Part shown: one piece after another, positions 43,188 to 53,310 of the stretch
How the letters are laid out: each line of letters opens with the position of its first letter
How positions within the stretch are numbered: position 1 is the first letter of the stretch
Assembly (NCBI GenBank): GCA_023715865.1
Contig: JAMBOW010000001.1
Span: forward strand, 558,001 to 622,000
Direction of reading: 5' to 3'
Origin: Neobacillus mesonae
Lineage (GTDB): Bacteria; Bacillota; Bacilli; Paenibacillales; Paenibacillaceae
DNA: 64,000 nt
Made by a program: the position numbers and the translations under genes
Notes under the pieces: model-generated
The model's input: only the letters and a program-made list of their open reading frames with translations
Database searches by the model: none
What the model was told of the DNA's origin: nothing

Positions 43188-45272
43188 GTGGAATGGTGGG
43201 CGGAGAACAATCTTCGTTTAATTCAGAACAATCTTCGCGAGATTGACGCATCAATGGATGTAGATCATTTAATTTCGGAGCTCAAGTCATTTGATGCTAA
43301 TGTTCTGATGATGAATGCCGGAGGTATATTTGCGTTTTATCCATCTGAACTGGATCACCAATATGTTACACCCTATCTGACCAAGGATTTGTTAGGAGAA
43401 GCTGTTCAGAAAGCCCATGAAGCAGGGATGAGGTTCATCGCCCGGTTTGATTTTAGTAAAGCCCATGAATCGCTGTTTGCAAATCATCCTGAATGGTTCT
43501 ATCGCAATCGACACGGACAAGAAGTAAATTATCATGGCATCGTGCATACCTGCTTAAATGGAGCGTATCAGCAGCACAAATCACTGCTAAGCATTGCTGA
43601 AGTGCTTGAAAAGTATGATGTAGATGGTATTTTCTTTAACATGTTCGGATATCAGCATTGGGATTACAGCGGCAATTATTATGGACCTTGTTATTGTGAC
43701 AATTGCAGGAAGCGCTTTCTCGAAATGACGGGACATAATCTGAATGATTACACAGGTCAAGAGCATGAGCTTCACACGACTTATCGTCATTTTCAGGAAG
43801 TCACCTCAAGACAAATACTGCAACAGATCCATACCTTTGTTAAAAGCAAATGGAAGCATGTCGCCATCAGCACGTATCATCACCACCAAGTAGATATTGT
43901 GCGAAATGAATCAAACACTTCATTATCCCGTAAAGGACCACGCTGGATCTACTCGGCATCCGAGAATGTAGCCATCATCCAGAACAGCTGGAAGGATAAG
44001 CTGATCAGCAACTGCAGCATCAATGCGATTGATCTTCCCTATAGGTTCACAGGAGTTTCGTCTGAAGAAACATCGATCAGGCTGTACCAAAATATGGCGA
44101 ACGGCTCTGGATTAGATTTTTGTATTATCGGAGCTTTCGAAGGCTACCCAGACCCATCCGGTTTTGAGGCCGTCAGAGGTATTTTTCAATTCCATGCAGA
44201 GCATGAGGATGTATACGGCAAGCTGGAATCGGTCGCTCAAATTGTGCTGGTCAAACCGATTCATCCGGCAGCTGCAGAGGAGTATTACGGATTATACAAA
44301 ATATTAAAAGAAGCTCATATCGTATTTGATGTCATTATGGAAGAACAAGTCGAAGCCATGAGGACGAAATTACTTGCTGCGCGTGCGGTCTTGTTACCCG
44401 GAATACGGAACCCTTCAGAAGGCTTCATTCAAACCATTCGCAGTATTCAAAAATCGGAAACGGCAATCCTTGCTACAGGCATCGCTCTAGAGGATAATCC
44501 GGACCTGTTAGTTGAATGGTTTGGAGCTGCAATTGACCATAAATCAGATGAAATCGCGGCGTACTTTGATGTATCAAATGAACAGCATTTTCCTAGTCTG
44601 AAAAATCGAAAGTGGATCATTGCAGCGGGCTCCTTTGCCAGAGTTCAGTTTAACTCAGCTGCAGCTGAGCGGCGAATGAATTATATCGAATCCGCGTCTT
44701 TCGGCCCGCCTGAACGTGCTTATGGCCATCGAGCAGGAAATGACTATGGGGTTGGCCTCGTACACAATGACAAAGACGGAGTCGGACGAATCAAATCCGT
44801 ATATTATCCATGGAGCCCAGGTGCCCTTTATTACAAGTATGGGTACGAGGATCACAAATTCGCAGTGGTCGATCTCTTGCATGAAATGATCCAAGAACCT
44901 TTGATTTCGACGAATGCTCCTGCTAGTACCGAGCTGTTTCTGCATCGTACGGCAGATGGATCTTACCTGCTCCAATTTATCAACTTATCCGGATTCAACG
45001 GTACAACCTACATGGAGCCTATACCTGTAATGAATTTAAGAATCGAACTGCATTTGGATCAGCTTCAACACATAGGTAACTCTTTGCTCTCCGGTACAAA
45101 GATCCATGCTCATACTCTTCGTACTGGGGAGGCGCTGCCTGCTGAAAGGAGCTCCAATAGCTTAATCATTACAGTTCCACAGTTAAACCGCTATGAGGCC
45201 ATCGTTCTCCAGGCAGCAGACAGAGATCATTCGAGAGGGGAAGCTGACCATGAATTCACAGCTGAAGCCTAA
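43188..45272 (+). CDS. Glycoside hydrolase-like protein (GHL6/beta-galactosidase-like), copy 1
   Basis: A 694-residue cytosolic protein with an N-terminal TIM-barrel domain (RFIARFDFSKAHESLF, CLNGAYQQHK, YDVDGIFFNMFGY, a CDNC pair) like hypothetical glycosyl hydrolase family 6, and a C-terminal region like the trimerisation and beta domains of GH42-type enzymes. It begins with GTG at 43188 after AAAGGAGGAGG. It has a diverged paralogue at 48803. With an ABC importer between the copies, it probably cleaves an imported oligosaccharide. No signal peptide is visible. Confidence 0.82.
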   Translation: MEWWAENNLRLIQNNLREIDASMDVDHLISELKSFDANVLMMNAGGIFAFYPSELDHQYVTPYLTKDLLGEAVQKAHEAGMRFIARFDFSKAHESLFANHPEWFYRNRHGQEVNYHGIVHTCLNGAYQQHKSLLSIAEVLEKYDVDGIFFNMFGYQHWDYSGNYYGPCYCDNCRKRFLEMTGHNLNDYTGQEHELHTTYRHFQEVTSRQILQQIHTFVKSKWKHVAISTYHHHQVDIVRNESNTSLSRKGPRWIYSASENVAIIQNSWKDKLISNCSINAIDLPYRFTGVSSEETSIRLYQNMANGSGLDFCIIGAFEGYPDPSGFEAVRGIFQFHAEHEDVYGKLESVAQIVLVKPIHPAAAEEYYGLYKILKEAHIVFDVIMEEQVEAMRTKLLAARAVLLPGIRNPSEGFIQTIRSIQKSETAILATGIALEDNPDLLVEWFGAAIDHKSDEIAAYFDVSNEQHFPSLKNRKWIIAAGSFARVQFNSAAAERRMNYIESASFGPPERAYGHRAGNDYGVGLVHNDKDGVGRIKSVYYPWSPGALYYKYGYEDHKFAVVDLLHEMIQEPLISTNAPASTELFLHRTADGSYLLQFINLSGFNGTTYMEPIPVMNLRIELHLDQLQHIGNSLLSGTKIHAHTLRTGEALPAERSSNSLIITVPQLNRYEAIVLQAADRDHSRGEADHEFTAEA

Positions 45273-46221
45273 TTCGGTTAAATCAAGTCCATCTTCGATA
45301 AGTACGATGAGAAGCTCAAACAGACTGCTCACCCGGATTTTCCAGCATAGGACAATATATTTGCTTATACTTCCTGGTCTGTTGTTTTTTCTCATATTTA
45401 AAATTGCTCCTATGTGGGGACTCCTGCTTGCATTCCAGGATTATAATCCCTTCCTTGGGTTCTTCAGCAGTGAATGGGTAGGATTTAAGCACTTCAGTGA
45501 GCTGTTTGCCAGTTCGAATTTTTACATGATGCTGCGCAACACCTTTGCTATCAATATCATAGCCTTGGTTTTTCATTTCCCGCTGCCGATCCTGCTCGCC
45601 CTGATGCTTAATGAAATCCGGCACGAGGTTTTTAAACGAATTAATCAATCGATTGTATATTTGCCTCATTTCCTATCTTGGGTTGTAGTAGCCAGTCTGA
45701 CCTTCTTCCTGCTGTCTACCGATGTGGGGATCATCAACAAGATCATCGCGGGGAATGGCGGAGAAACAATATCGTTTCTGTCTGAACCGAATTTCTTCTG
45801 GGGGATTCTGACTGCTCAAAACATGTGGAAGGAAGCAGGGTGGGGAACGATTATTTTCCTAGCGGCAATGGCTGGCGTGGATCCCCAACGTTACGAGGCA
45901 GCCGTCATGGACGGTGCAGGCCGTTTTCGGCAGATTTGGCATATCACCTTACCTGCTATAAGACCAACTATTGTTATATTGCTCATTCTTCAACTGGGGA
46001 GCATGGCAGACACGGGTTTTGAACAAATACTACTTATGATGAATCCTCTCGTCCGATCCGTAGGTGAAGTATTCGACACTTATTCCTATACTCATGGTAT
46101 TCTCAAAGGGGATATTAGCGTCGGAGTAACCGTAGGTATGTTTAAAGGACTTGTGGGCTTAATCCTCATCGTTACTGCAAATAAAGTAGTGAAAAGACTG
46201 GGACATGAAGGAATCTATTAA
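45250..46221 (+). CDS. ABC sugar transporter permease (LplB/YtcP-partner type)
   Basis: A ~323-residue permease with six membrane helices and the binding-protein-dependent motif EAAVMDGAGRFRQIWHITLP. The ATG at 45250 follows GAGGGG and overlaps the upstream hydrolase gene by 23 bp; the frame continues up to 45193 without SD. It forms the importer with the permease at 46262 and lipoprotein at 47252. No ATPase gene is present, so a shared MsmX-like ATPase is expected. Confidence 0.93.
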   Translation: MNSQLKPNSVKSSPSSISTMRSSNRLLTRIFQHRTIYLLILPGLLFFLIFKIAPMWGLLLAFQDYNPFLGFFSSEWVGFKHFSELFASSNFYMMLRNTFAINIIALVFHFPLPILLALMLNEIRHEVFKRINQSIVYLPHFLSWVVVASLTFFLLSTDVGIINKIIAGNGGETISFLSEPNFFWGILTAQNMWKEAGWGTIIFLAAMAGVDPQRYEAAVMDGAGRFRQIWHITLPAIRPTIVILLILQLGSMADTGFEQILLMMNPLVRSVGEVFDTYSYTHGILKGDISVGVTVGMFKGLVGLILIVTANKVVKRLGHEGIY

Positions 46222-46261
46222 GTCCAGTTAATTGGCTTGTGCTTATTAGGAGGTTATATCG

Positions 46262-47143
46262 ATGAGCTTTGTTGCACGAAAAAAAGGACTGTCCCTCTTT
46301 GACTGGATAAATTACAGCCTCATCTTAATTATATCCGTATCCTGCTTATTTCCGTTTCTATATGTACTTAGTGTTTCATTCACGGATCCTGAAACCTATG
46401 TTCCGTTTCAATTTTATCTATTTCCTGAGAAGTGGTCATTGGAGGCATATCGGTACATCTTATCGACCAACAGTTTTGTAAACGCTTTTAAGAATACGAT
46501 ATTCATTACTGTCGTCGGTACTATTTTAAATATTATTGTATCTTTTACCATGGCCTATGGTCTAACGAAAAAGACCTTGCCCGGCCACAAATGGATCATG
46601 GGATTGGTTATTTTCACTTTGGTATTCAGCGCAGGTATTGTGCCGAATTACTTGTTGATTAAGGAGCTTAATCTACTGAACTCCCACTGGTCGTTAATAT
46701 TGTCTGCTTTGACCAATGCATGGAGCCTGATTGTAATCAAGAGCTTCTTAGAGTCACTGCCTACTGAACTGGAGGAGGCTGCCAAGATCGACGGATCCTC
46801 AGATATGGGTGTGTTTATGAAGATCGTTATTCCTTTATCTATGCCATGTATTGCCACATTTACACTATTCTTTGCCGTTGGTCACTGGAATACTTACTTT
46901 AATGCACTCATTTATCTGTCTGACTCCAGCAAATGGACACTGCAGCTGCTGATCAAGACGCTCGTTATTGACTCCAATTCAATGGCAGTGGCACAAGCAG
47001 GAGCAGCCGATGAGCATGTTGTGCCGCAAGAAACGATTCGAATGGCTTCAATTGTCTTGGCGATGCTTCCCATCCTTGCAGTGTACCCATTTCTCCAAAA
47101 GCATTTTGCCAAGGGAGTCATGCTCGGATCTGTTAAAGGATAG
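46262..47143 (+). CDS. ABC sugar transporter permease (LplC/CUT1 type)
   Basis: A 293-residue permease of the carbohydrate CUT1 class with six helices and the EAA loop LEEAAKIDGSSDMGVFMKIV. Its PEKWSLEAYRYIL and SVKG C-terminus are typical of the LplC/YtcP branch found with lipoproteins of the LplA type. AGGAGG lies 8 nt before the ATG, and 40 bp separate it from the first permease. Confidence 0.93.
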   Translation: MSFVARKKGLSLFDWINYSLILIISVSCLFPFLYVLSVSFTDPETYVPFQFYLFPEKWSLEAYRYILSTNSFVNAFKNTIFITVVGTILNIIVSFTMAYGLTKKTLPGHKWIMGLVIFTLVFSAGIVPNYLLIKELNLLNSHWSLILSALTNAWSLIVIKSFLESLPTELEEAAKIDGSSDMGVFMKIVIPLSMPCIATFTLFFAVGHWNTYFNALIYLSDSSKWTLQLLIKTLVIDSNSMAVAQAGAADEHVVPQETIRMASIVLAMLPILAVYPFLQKHFAKGVMLGSVKG

Positions 47144-47251
47144 AGAACTGAATGGACGCATTAGCGAACATTATCAAACCATTTTTGGCTTAGTTGGCTT
47201 GAATACCATGAACTATATCAAAGTAGATTTCATTTCAAGGGAGGATCTGCC

Positions 47252-48787
47252 ATGTTCGACTTGCACAAAAAGAAAAATATTCGTTCGTTCATTATGCTGG
47301 TGTTAAGTACTGTTGTTATTTTGTCCGGGTGCAGTAATGATGCTGGAGGAGGCTCCACCAGCTCAGGTGAATCAGGAAACAGTGAAAATCAGCCCTTGAC
47401 CATCAAAATGTTTGCCGGCCTATACAATGAAATTCCCGATATGAATAATGATTACTGGAAGGAATGGGAAAAACAAACGAACTCGAAATTGGACATTGAA
47501 TGGGTACCATCCGGTGATTTGGATACCAAGCTCGATCTGCTGCTAGCGTCCGGTGATTTACCTGAGGTGGTCGCTTATCAAAATCCTATTCGGCCCACTC
47601 TCATTTCAGCTATTAAAAACGGAGCCTTTTGGGATCTAAAACCTTTCCTTGGTGATTTCAGTGAATATCCGAATTTAAAAAATAATTTGGCACCTGATGC
47701 TTTTAAGTATTTGTCCGTTGACGAGGGGATTTATGCGGTTCCACGTACTCGTTCAAGGGTTGATGGCGGCTTAAAAATACGTGAGGATTGGCTGAAAAAG
47801 CTGAACATTCCAACACCTACGACTTTTGATGAATACAAGGAAGCTCTGAAAAAGATGGTAGATGCCGATATGGACGGAAACGGTCAGAAAGATACAGTAG
47901 GCCTGCTCTACGTGAACAATCCTCCTGCTTCCCTTCAGGCGGGCTTTGGAGTCTATAACCCTACCTATGATGATAATGGGGGACTCATGAGTCCAGGCCT
48001 GACTCCGCAATATGTAGAGATGATTGAATGGGTGCATGGTTTGTATGCTGATGGTCTGATGTCTAAGGAATACGCCGTTATGAAGGAAAGCCAAGCAGAA
48101 GAGCTGTTCAAGACTAATCGTGCTGCCTCTTACGGTCGTCCGATATGGTGGGATCATGAATGGGAGCAGGCTATGAAGAAATCAGGTCAGCCTGATGCAA
48201 AAATTCTAAATGTAACCCTTACAGGACCTAATGGAGATTATGGGGTTGGACTAGAAACAGGAGTCGCAGGAGGCTTTTATATCTCCAAGAAAGTACCTGA
48301 GGAAAAAGTGAAGCAGCTGTTAAAATACTTCGATCAGTCCGCTTCAGAAGAAATAAGCGAGCTGGCTTATTACGGAATAAAAGATCTTCATTACACAGAG
48401 GTCGATGGTCAAAAGGTGCTGACAGAGCAGGGAATTAAGGAAGTCAATACGACCAGCAAGGGCGCGGGAGTGCTCTCCTATAACAAATGGGGCAAAGTGA
48501 TCAGTGTATCGGGCGGAAAGGAATTTAACGATGCAAAAATTAAGGAAGTTGAGAATTACGACACCATCGGAAAAATTGATCATTATCGTGTAATTACCTC
48601 GGATGGCTGGAGAAATACTTGGCCGAAATATGCTGACGAATACTCATCTATGGTCACTAAAACGATCGTCGGTCAGATCTCGATAGATGAATTCCGTGAT
48701 TATGTCGACGGCTTGAATCAACAGCCGGATATAAAGGATGCGTATCAGCAAATGGCTGAAGCATACGAAAAGTTTAACGCTAGCTAA
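47252..48787 (+). CDS. Extracellular sugar-binding lipoprotein (LplA-like)
   Basis: A 511-residue solute-binding lipoprotein with a basic N-terminus, a hydrophobic segment and lipobox VILSGC at ~22-27, then a Gly/Ser linker and a cluster 3-like binding domain (WKEWEKQTNSKLDIEWVPSG, LLLASGDLPEVV). It includes an EF-hand-like calcium loop DADMDGNGQKDTVG. AAGGGAGG precedes the ATG. It should deliver oligosaccharides to the two permeases encoded just upstream. Confidence 0.93.
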   Translation: MFDLHKKKNIRSFIMLVLSTVVILSGCSNDAGGGSTSSGESGNSENQPLTIKMFAGLYNEIPDMNNDYWKEWEKQTNSKLDIEWVPSGDLDTKLDLLLASGDLPEVVAYQNPIRPTLISAIKNGAFWDLKPFLGDFSEYPNLKNNLAPDAFKYLSVDEGIYAVPRTRSRVDGGLKIREDWLKKLNIPTPTTFDEYKEALKKMVDADMDGNGQKDTVGLLYVNNPPASLQAGFGVYNPTYDDNGGLMSPGLTPQYVEMIEWVHGLYADGLMSKEYAVMKESQAEELFKTNRAASYGRPIWWDHEWEQAMKKSGQPDAKILNVTLTGPNGDYGVGLETGVAGGFYISKKVPEEKVKQLLKYFDQSASEEISELAYYGIKDLHYTEVDGQKVLTEQGIKEVNTTSKGAGVLSYNKWGKVISVSGGKEFNDAKIKEVENYDTIGKIDHYRVITSDGWRNTWPKYADEYSSMVTKTIVGQISIDEFRDYVDGLNQQPDIKDAYQQMAEAYEKFNAS

Positions 48788-48802
48788 CTAGGGGGAATGG
48801 AT

Positions 48803-50857
48803 ATGGCGTTAAAGCAAGAAGCGGAGCTTCCATGGTGGCGCAAGCCATTGCGGGTGATTCAGCCGAACATGCAAGTGAAGGATACCCATCTCATTGAGCC
48901 CAGACGGATGGCAGCACAGCTGAAGAATATGGGAGCAAATACAATCGTCTTCAATACAGGCGGCATATATGCCTGGTATGGAACAGAGGTACCTTATCAT
49001 ACGGTTAACGAATTCCTGCCAAAGGATAGAGATTTTCTTTCGGATCTGATCAAGGCCTGTCATGAACAGGGCCTCCGGTTCATTGCCCGCTTCGATTTCA
49101 GCAAAGCAGAGGACAGCGTATACCTGCATCGGCCGGAATGGTTTGTACGCAAAGATGAGAATTCACCCGAAATTATCGGGGCAACGAGACCAGGCGCCTG
49201 GCCGCTGCTTATGTCTACCTGTATTAACGGCGCATACCGGAATGAAGCGGTAGCAGCTCGCGTAATTAAGGAAGTTATATCCCGTTATCCGATTGATGGC
49301 ATATTTTTTAATGCGCCAGGATATATATATTGCCGGTGTGAGGGTTGTCAGCGAAAATATAAGCATTATTACGACAAAGATTGGCCGGATAACCCTGCAG
49401 CTATGGAAAAAGATTTCGCCTCCCGATGCTTCGACGAAAATATGAAGTATATGTATAAGGTCATTAAAGAAGAAAATCCGGAAATACCGATGATTATATA
49501 CTACAATTTACATCACGATAACTTGCAGAATCGTGTTCAGATGAGTGATATGCTCTGTACAGAGCCGCAGGATGTGTTGTCATTAGGTTCAAAGCATATT
49601 CCGGATTTTTGGAAACCTGCCCTCAGTACAAAAGTAGGGCGATCTGCTCCCGGTCACTCGAGTCCATTTGGCATTGTACATTCTTGTCCAGGAATGGATT
49701 GGCGTCATACAGGACTTCCTGTTGCAGAGTATCGATTTTGGCTGGCGCAAATACCTGCCAACGGAGGTCAAATCTGGCACTCCATTACCGGAATACCGGA
49801 TACGATTATTGACAAACGAATACTGAGTACCGTTTCCGAGCTTAACCATAACGCAGCAAAAGTCGAGTCTTTGATGCACGGCGCAGTCTCTCTTGCTCAA
49901 GTTGGTTTACTTTGGAACGCTTCCCGTGCGGCTGAGAGTTTGGCAGAAGCATTAATCAATAGGCAGATTCCATTTGATGTACTTCTTCCGGAATTAATGG
50001 ATCAATGGAATTTGGAGAGATTTAAAACGGTGCTCCTCCCGGAAGGTACTGAATTTATTGCTGAATTGATTCAAATCTTACAGATGTATGTACAAGGCGG
50101 AGGTCAACTTATTATAGAAGGTGTTCTGCCGCATTCGACTGCTGATTATGTTTATGAAATGATTGGAGTAACTAAAGAAAATTTTACAAGTGAATATATG
50201 AAAGCCTCCTATCTTCGATTTCAGGGAGAAGACAACCCTTTACAACGTGGTATGGAGAACACACAGATTATTGCACATCAGGGACAGGTATTCTATTGTC
50301 GTCCGGTTTCAGAAGAGGTCCGTGTGCTGGCAACTCTTGTCCCGCCATTCTCACCTTTAGAAAGTGTTGGAGCCCCTCCGGAAAGAGCTTCTTTGGCTGC
50401 AGTCTCAACAGATATTCCGCTTGTGCTTGAACACTGCTTAGACAAGGGACGAATCTTGTACTTTACTTTTTCGCTAAGCGCATTGCTTAATGAATTTAAA
50501 CTGGCAGAGCATGAGCAGCTGCTTGCTAATGCAGTGAATTATACCTTACAGGACAATTCACTCATTTCAGTGACCTCATACCAGGGCTTACAGGTTACTC
50601 TGTTCAGACAAGAAAACCATATTCTCGTGCATTTCGTGAATGGAGCAGGCAGAAGACCGCTTTCTTCCCAGCTCCCCCTCTACAACATCGAAGTCACTGT
50701 TCGTCCGGAGGGGAACGTTCCTTCCAGCAAGTTACATCTGCTGTTAAGTGGTCAAGATTTAGAAGGTAAAGTGGAGAACGGCGTATTATCCTTCACATTG
50801 CCGCGTCTTGATGTGTGGGAATGTATTCAAATTCCGCTTCTATCATGTACTAACTAG
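48803..50857 (+). CDS. Glycoside hydrolase-like protein, copy 2
   Basis: A ~684-residue paralogue of the protein at 43188 with the same order of motifs: WWRKPLRVIQPN, NTGGIYAWY, RFIARFDFSKAEDSVY, CINGAYRNEA, YPIDGIFFNAPGY and a Cys-rich CRCEGCQRKY. The C-terminal half has the glutaminase-like trimerisation region. The ATG at 48803 is 7 nt after AGGGGG; the one at 48797 is too close to it. The sequence is clearly diverged, so the two copies may act on different linkages of one glycan. Confidence 0.82.
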   Translation: MALKQEAELPWWRKPLRVIQPNMQVKDTHLIEPRRMAAQLKNMGANTIVFNTGGIYAWYGTEVPYHTVNEFLPKDRDFLSDLIKACHEQGLRFIARFDFSKAEDSVYLHRPEWFVRKDENSPEIIGATRPGAWPLLMSTCINGAYRNEAVAARVIKEVISRYPIDGIFFNAPGYIYCRCEGCQRKYKHYYDKDWPDNPAAMEKDFASRCFDENMKYMYKVIKEENPEIPMIIYYNLHHDNLQNRVQMSDMLCTEPQDVLSLGSKHIPDFWKPALSTKVGRSAPGHSSPFGIVHSCPGMDWRHTGLPVAEYRFWLAQIPANGGQIWHSITGIPDTIIDKRILSTVSELNHNAAKVESLMHGAVSLAQVGLLWNASRAAESLAEALINRQIPFDVLLPELMDQWNLERFKTVLLPEGTEFIAELIQILQMYVQGGGQLIIEGVLPHSTADYVYEMIGVTKENFTSEYMKASYLRFQGEDNPLQRGMENTQIIAHQGQVFYCRPVSEEVRVLATLVPPFSPLESVGAPPERASLAAVSTDIPLVLEHCLDKGRILYFTFSLSALLNEFKLAEHEQLLANAVNYTLQDNSLISVTSYQGLQVTLFRQENHILVHFVNGAGRRPLSSQLPLYNIEVTVRPEGNVPSSKLHLLLSGQDLEGKVENGVLSFTLPRLDVWECIQIPLLSCTN

Positions 50858-50901
50858 AATTCAGAAAAGCAGACAGGAGACTGCAGAAGAGGAGGGTCTA
50901 T

Positions 50902-53256
50902 GTGTTGATGAACTTCATGAAGCAATTCTGGCAATCCGGAACTTCCCGTTTTCTTCGTTACTTTACGGTCAATAGCTATCTATATCGGCTCATATGGCTT
51001 GGTTTCCTGTCTGCAACCATACCTGTTATTCTAGCTGGCAGCGCTTACTATCATTTCTCCATGAATAAGCTGACCTCTGAGTTTCAGAACAATAACATGG
51101 CTTCTCTTATGCAAATCAAAGACAGACTTGAAAGCAGTCTGTCTAATATTGAGCATGACTCTCTCCAAATTGCGAGCAGTACTCTTATCCGTAATGCTCT
51201 GGAAAATCCTAATTATGGCACAGCCTATTTTCAGCAGCTTGATATTTTGGACTTATTTCAGCTTCACAAGAACACGAACGATTTAATCGAAGATATTCTG
51301 TTTTATGATCTGCGCAACGAGTTGTTATTGTCCCATTCTTATGGGCTTGTTCGCCTTGCAGACTATGATGGCAAAATGGATATCGAGACGGCGATCGCAG
51401 CAGAGTTTAACTCCAAGTGGACCTATCTGCCTCGTTCCAAAGAGAGGAATGGCTATATTTCATATGTCAGACACCTTCCTGTGATGAGTCCCGGTCCTCC
51501 GCAGGGTATCATCATCGTTCAGGCAAAAGAGAAGACACTGCGAAATCTTCTGCAAAACTATGCGATAGGCATGGATCAGCAATCTCTCGCCATTTTTGAC
51601 TCTCAGCGCAGAGTTCTGCTCCACACAGAAGGACCTGATGCTTTGAGTGAAGATGAGCAAAGTCGTGATATGATACTGCGCTCTGTAATGGAAGATCAGG
51701 ATACATTCAATCATTATCTTCTGAGTGGAGACAAAGGTAAAGAGCTTGTAGCCTTCTATGAAACATCTATGGGGCGTCTTTATGTTTCCAGGATGCCTGA
51801 GCAAGCAATGATTGACCAGCTTCAATGGATCAAAGTGCTTATTTTTTTCACAATCTCCATCTTTGTCTTCATTGCAATATTACTAACGGTATTCTCCTCA
51901 CGTCTGGCCTATAATCCGATTCAGCAGCTGCTCGCTTATGGAAAGAATTTGGGCAGAAACCAAGTGGAGAACGGCGGTGAGATGGCTGTTCAGCCAAACG
52001 AAATTGAATACATTCGTTCTTCCTTAAGCTATCTCAACGAGCAGGCTGAATCACTTGATCGTTACATTAGGGGAATCGAGCCGGATTTACGTGATCTATT
52101 CTTACAAAGGCTGCTTACGCCTCACTGGTCATGGCGGCGCGGGATGCTTGATGAAGAATGCGAAAAACATGGGATTAACACCCTGGGGTCTTTCATTGTT
52201 CTTGTGATACGTACAGAAAACCTGGTTAATAAGCGGTTTTTACCCGGTGAAAGTCCTGTCATTGTGTTCGCAATCAAAAATGTAATGTCAGAGATTTTAA
52301 TGGAAAATCATGAGTGTGAAGGATATATCACAGATAAGGATGAACGTGAAGCTGTAGCTATATTACATTTCGATGGGGCAAGTGAGCAGCATGTTCGCAC
52401 GATGTCTGCACAGTATGCAAGAGCGGTTCATGAAGCTTTGGAGAACTATTTATCCTTCTCCTCGTTCATCGGAATTGGCCGTATCTGTAAGATAGATCAG
52501 TTAGCTGATTCCTATAAGGATGCAAAAACTGCACTGCAATATCGTTTGTTCTATGATACAGAGCCTGTATTGTTCTATGAGGATATGATACGAACTGAGG
52601 GCAACTCTGTATTCATGTATCCGAAGGATATCGAGAATGAAATGATAGAGCATCTGTGGAGTGATGAGCTGCAGCTCGCTGAAGCTTCGCTTCATGAATT
52701 TTACCGCCGAATACGAACCTCGGATTCATATAATATTGTTTTTCAGAGCTACCATATGCTGCTCTCTGCAATCATTCAATCCATGGAAGACAAGGGAGCC
52801 GGATTCCTTGATATTTTAGGAGGAAACCTCTTCGAGCAGCTGAAGGACAATCAAACCTCAAAAGAAATGCATGAATGGTTCATAGGAGTGTTATTTCCAT
52901 TATGTAACGAAATCGGCAGAGATCTGAGGACGAACTCTACGCGTACAGTTGTACAAAAGGTATGCAACCACATCACGAATCATCCAGAGAGTACTCATTC
53001 TTTAGCTGAATGTGCAGAGCTGGTGAACATGAGTCCCTCTTACTTAAGCCGGATTTTCAAAAAAGAAACTGGGGTTTCCTTCATTGAGTATGTGATGAAC
53101 TACAAGGTTCAGAAAGCAAGGCAATTGCTGAAAGATACAGATTATACGGTCACGGAAATTGCGGAAATGGTCGGATACTCCGAACGAAATTTGAACAGAA
53201 CCTTTCAGCGTTTTATGAATATGTCTCCAAGACAGTACCGAATGTCTGTCAGATAA
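50902..53256 (+). CDS. Transmembrane AraC family regulator
   Basis: A ~784-residue two-membrane-helix regulator (TM ~30-50 and ~305-328) with an extracellular Cache-like sensor between the helices, a cytoplasmic linker and a C-terminal AraC double HTH (~680-784; ECAELVNMSPSYLSRIFKKE and IAEMVGYSERNLNRTF). Such proteins control neighbouring oligosaccharide ABC loci in Paenibacillus. GGAGGG is followed by three possible starts, GTG 50902, TTG 50905 and ATG 50908. It probably senses a glycan outside the cell or via the lipoprotein. Confidence 0.92.
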   Translation: MLMNFMKQFWQSGTSRFLRYFTVNSYLYRLIWLGFLSATIPVILAGSAYYHFSMNKLTSEFQNNNMASLMQIKDRLESSLSNIEHDSLQIASSTLIRNALENPNYGTAYFQQLDILDLFQLHKNTNDLIEDILFYDLRNELLLSHSYGLVRLADYDGKMDIETAIAAEFNSKWTYLPRSKERNGYISYVRHLPVMSPGPPQGIIIVQAKEKTLRNLLQNYAIGMDQQSLAIFDSQRRVLLHTEGPDALSEDEQSRDMILRSVMEDQDTFNHYLLSGDKGKELVAFYETSMGRLYVSRMPEQAMIDQLQWIKVLIFFTISIFVFIAILLTVFSSRLAYNPIQQLLAYGKNLGRNQVENGGEMAVQPNEIEYIRSSLSYLNEQAESLDRYIRGIEPDLRDLFLQRLLTPHWSWRRGMLDEECEKHGINTLGSFIVLVIRTENLVNKRFLPGESPVIVFAIKNVMSEILMENHECEGYITDKDEREAVAILHFDGASEQHVRTMSAQYARAVHEALENYLSFSSFIGIGRICKIDQLADSYKDAKTALQYRLFYDTEPVLFYEDMIRTEGNSVFMYPKDIENEMIEHLWSDELQLAEASLHEFYRRIRTSDSYNIVFQSYHMLLSAIIQSMEDKGAGFLDILGGNLFEQLKDNQTSKEMHEWFIGVLFPLCNEIGRDLRTNSTRTVVQKVCNHITNHPESTHSLAECAELVNMSPSYLSRIFKKETGVSFIEYVMNYKVQKARQLLKDTDYTVTEIAEMVGYSERNLNRTFQRFMNMSPRQYRMSVR

Positions 53257-53310
53257 CATCCTGGTCAGAATTAGAGTGAAATGAGAATCCAGAAAGGGAG
53301 AGATTTCGTT

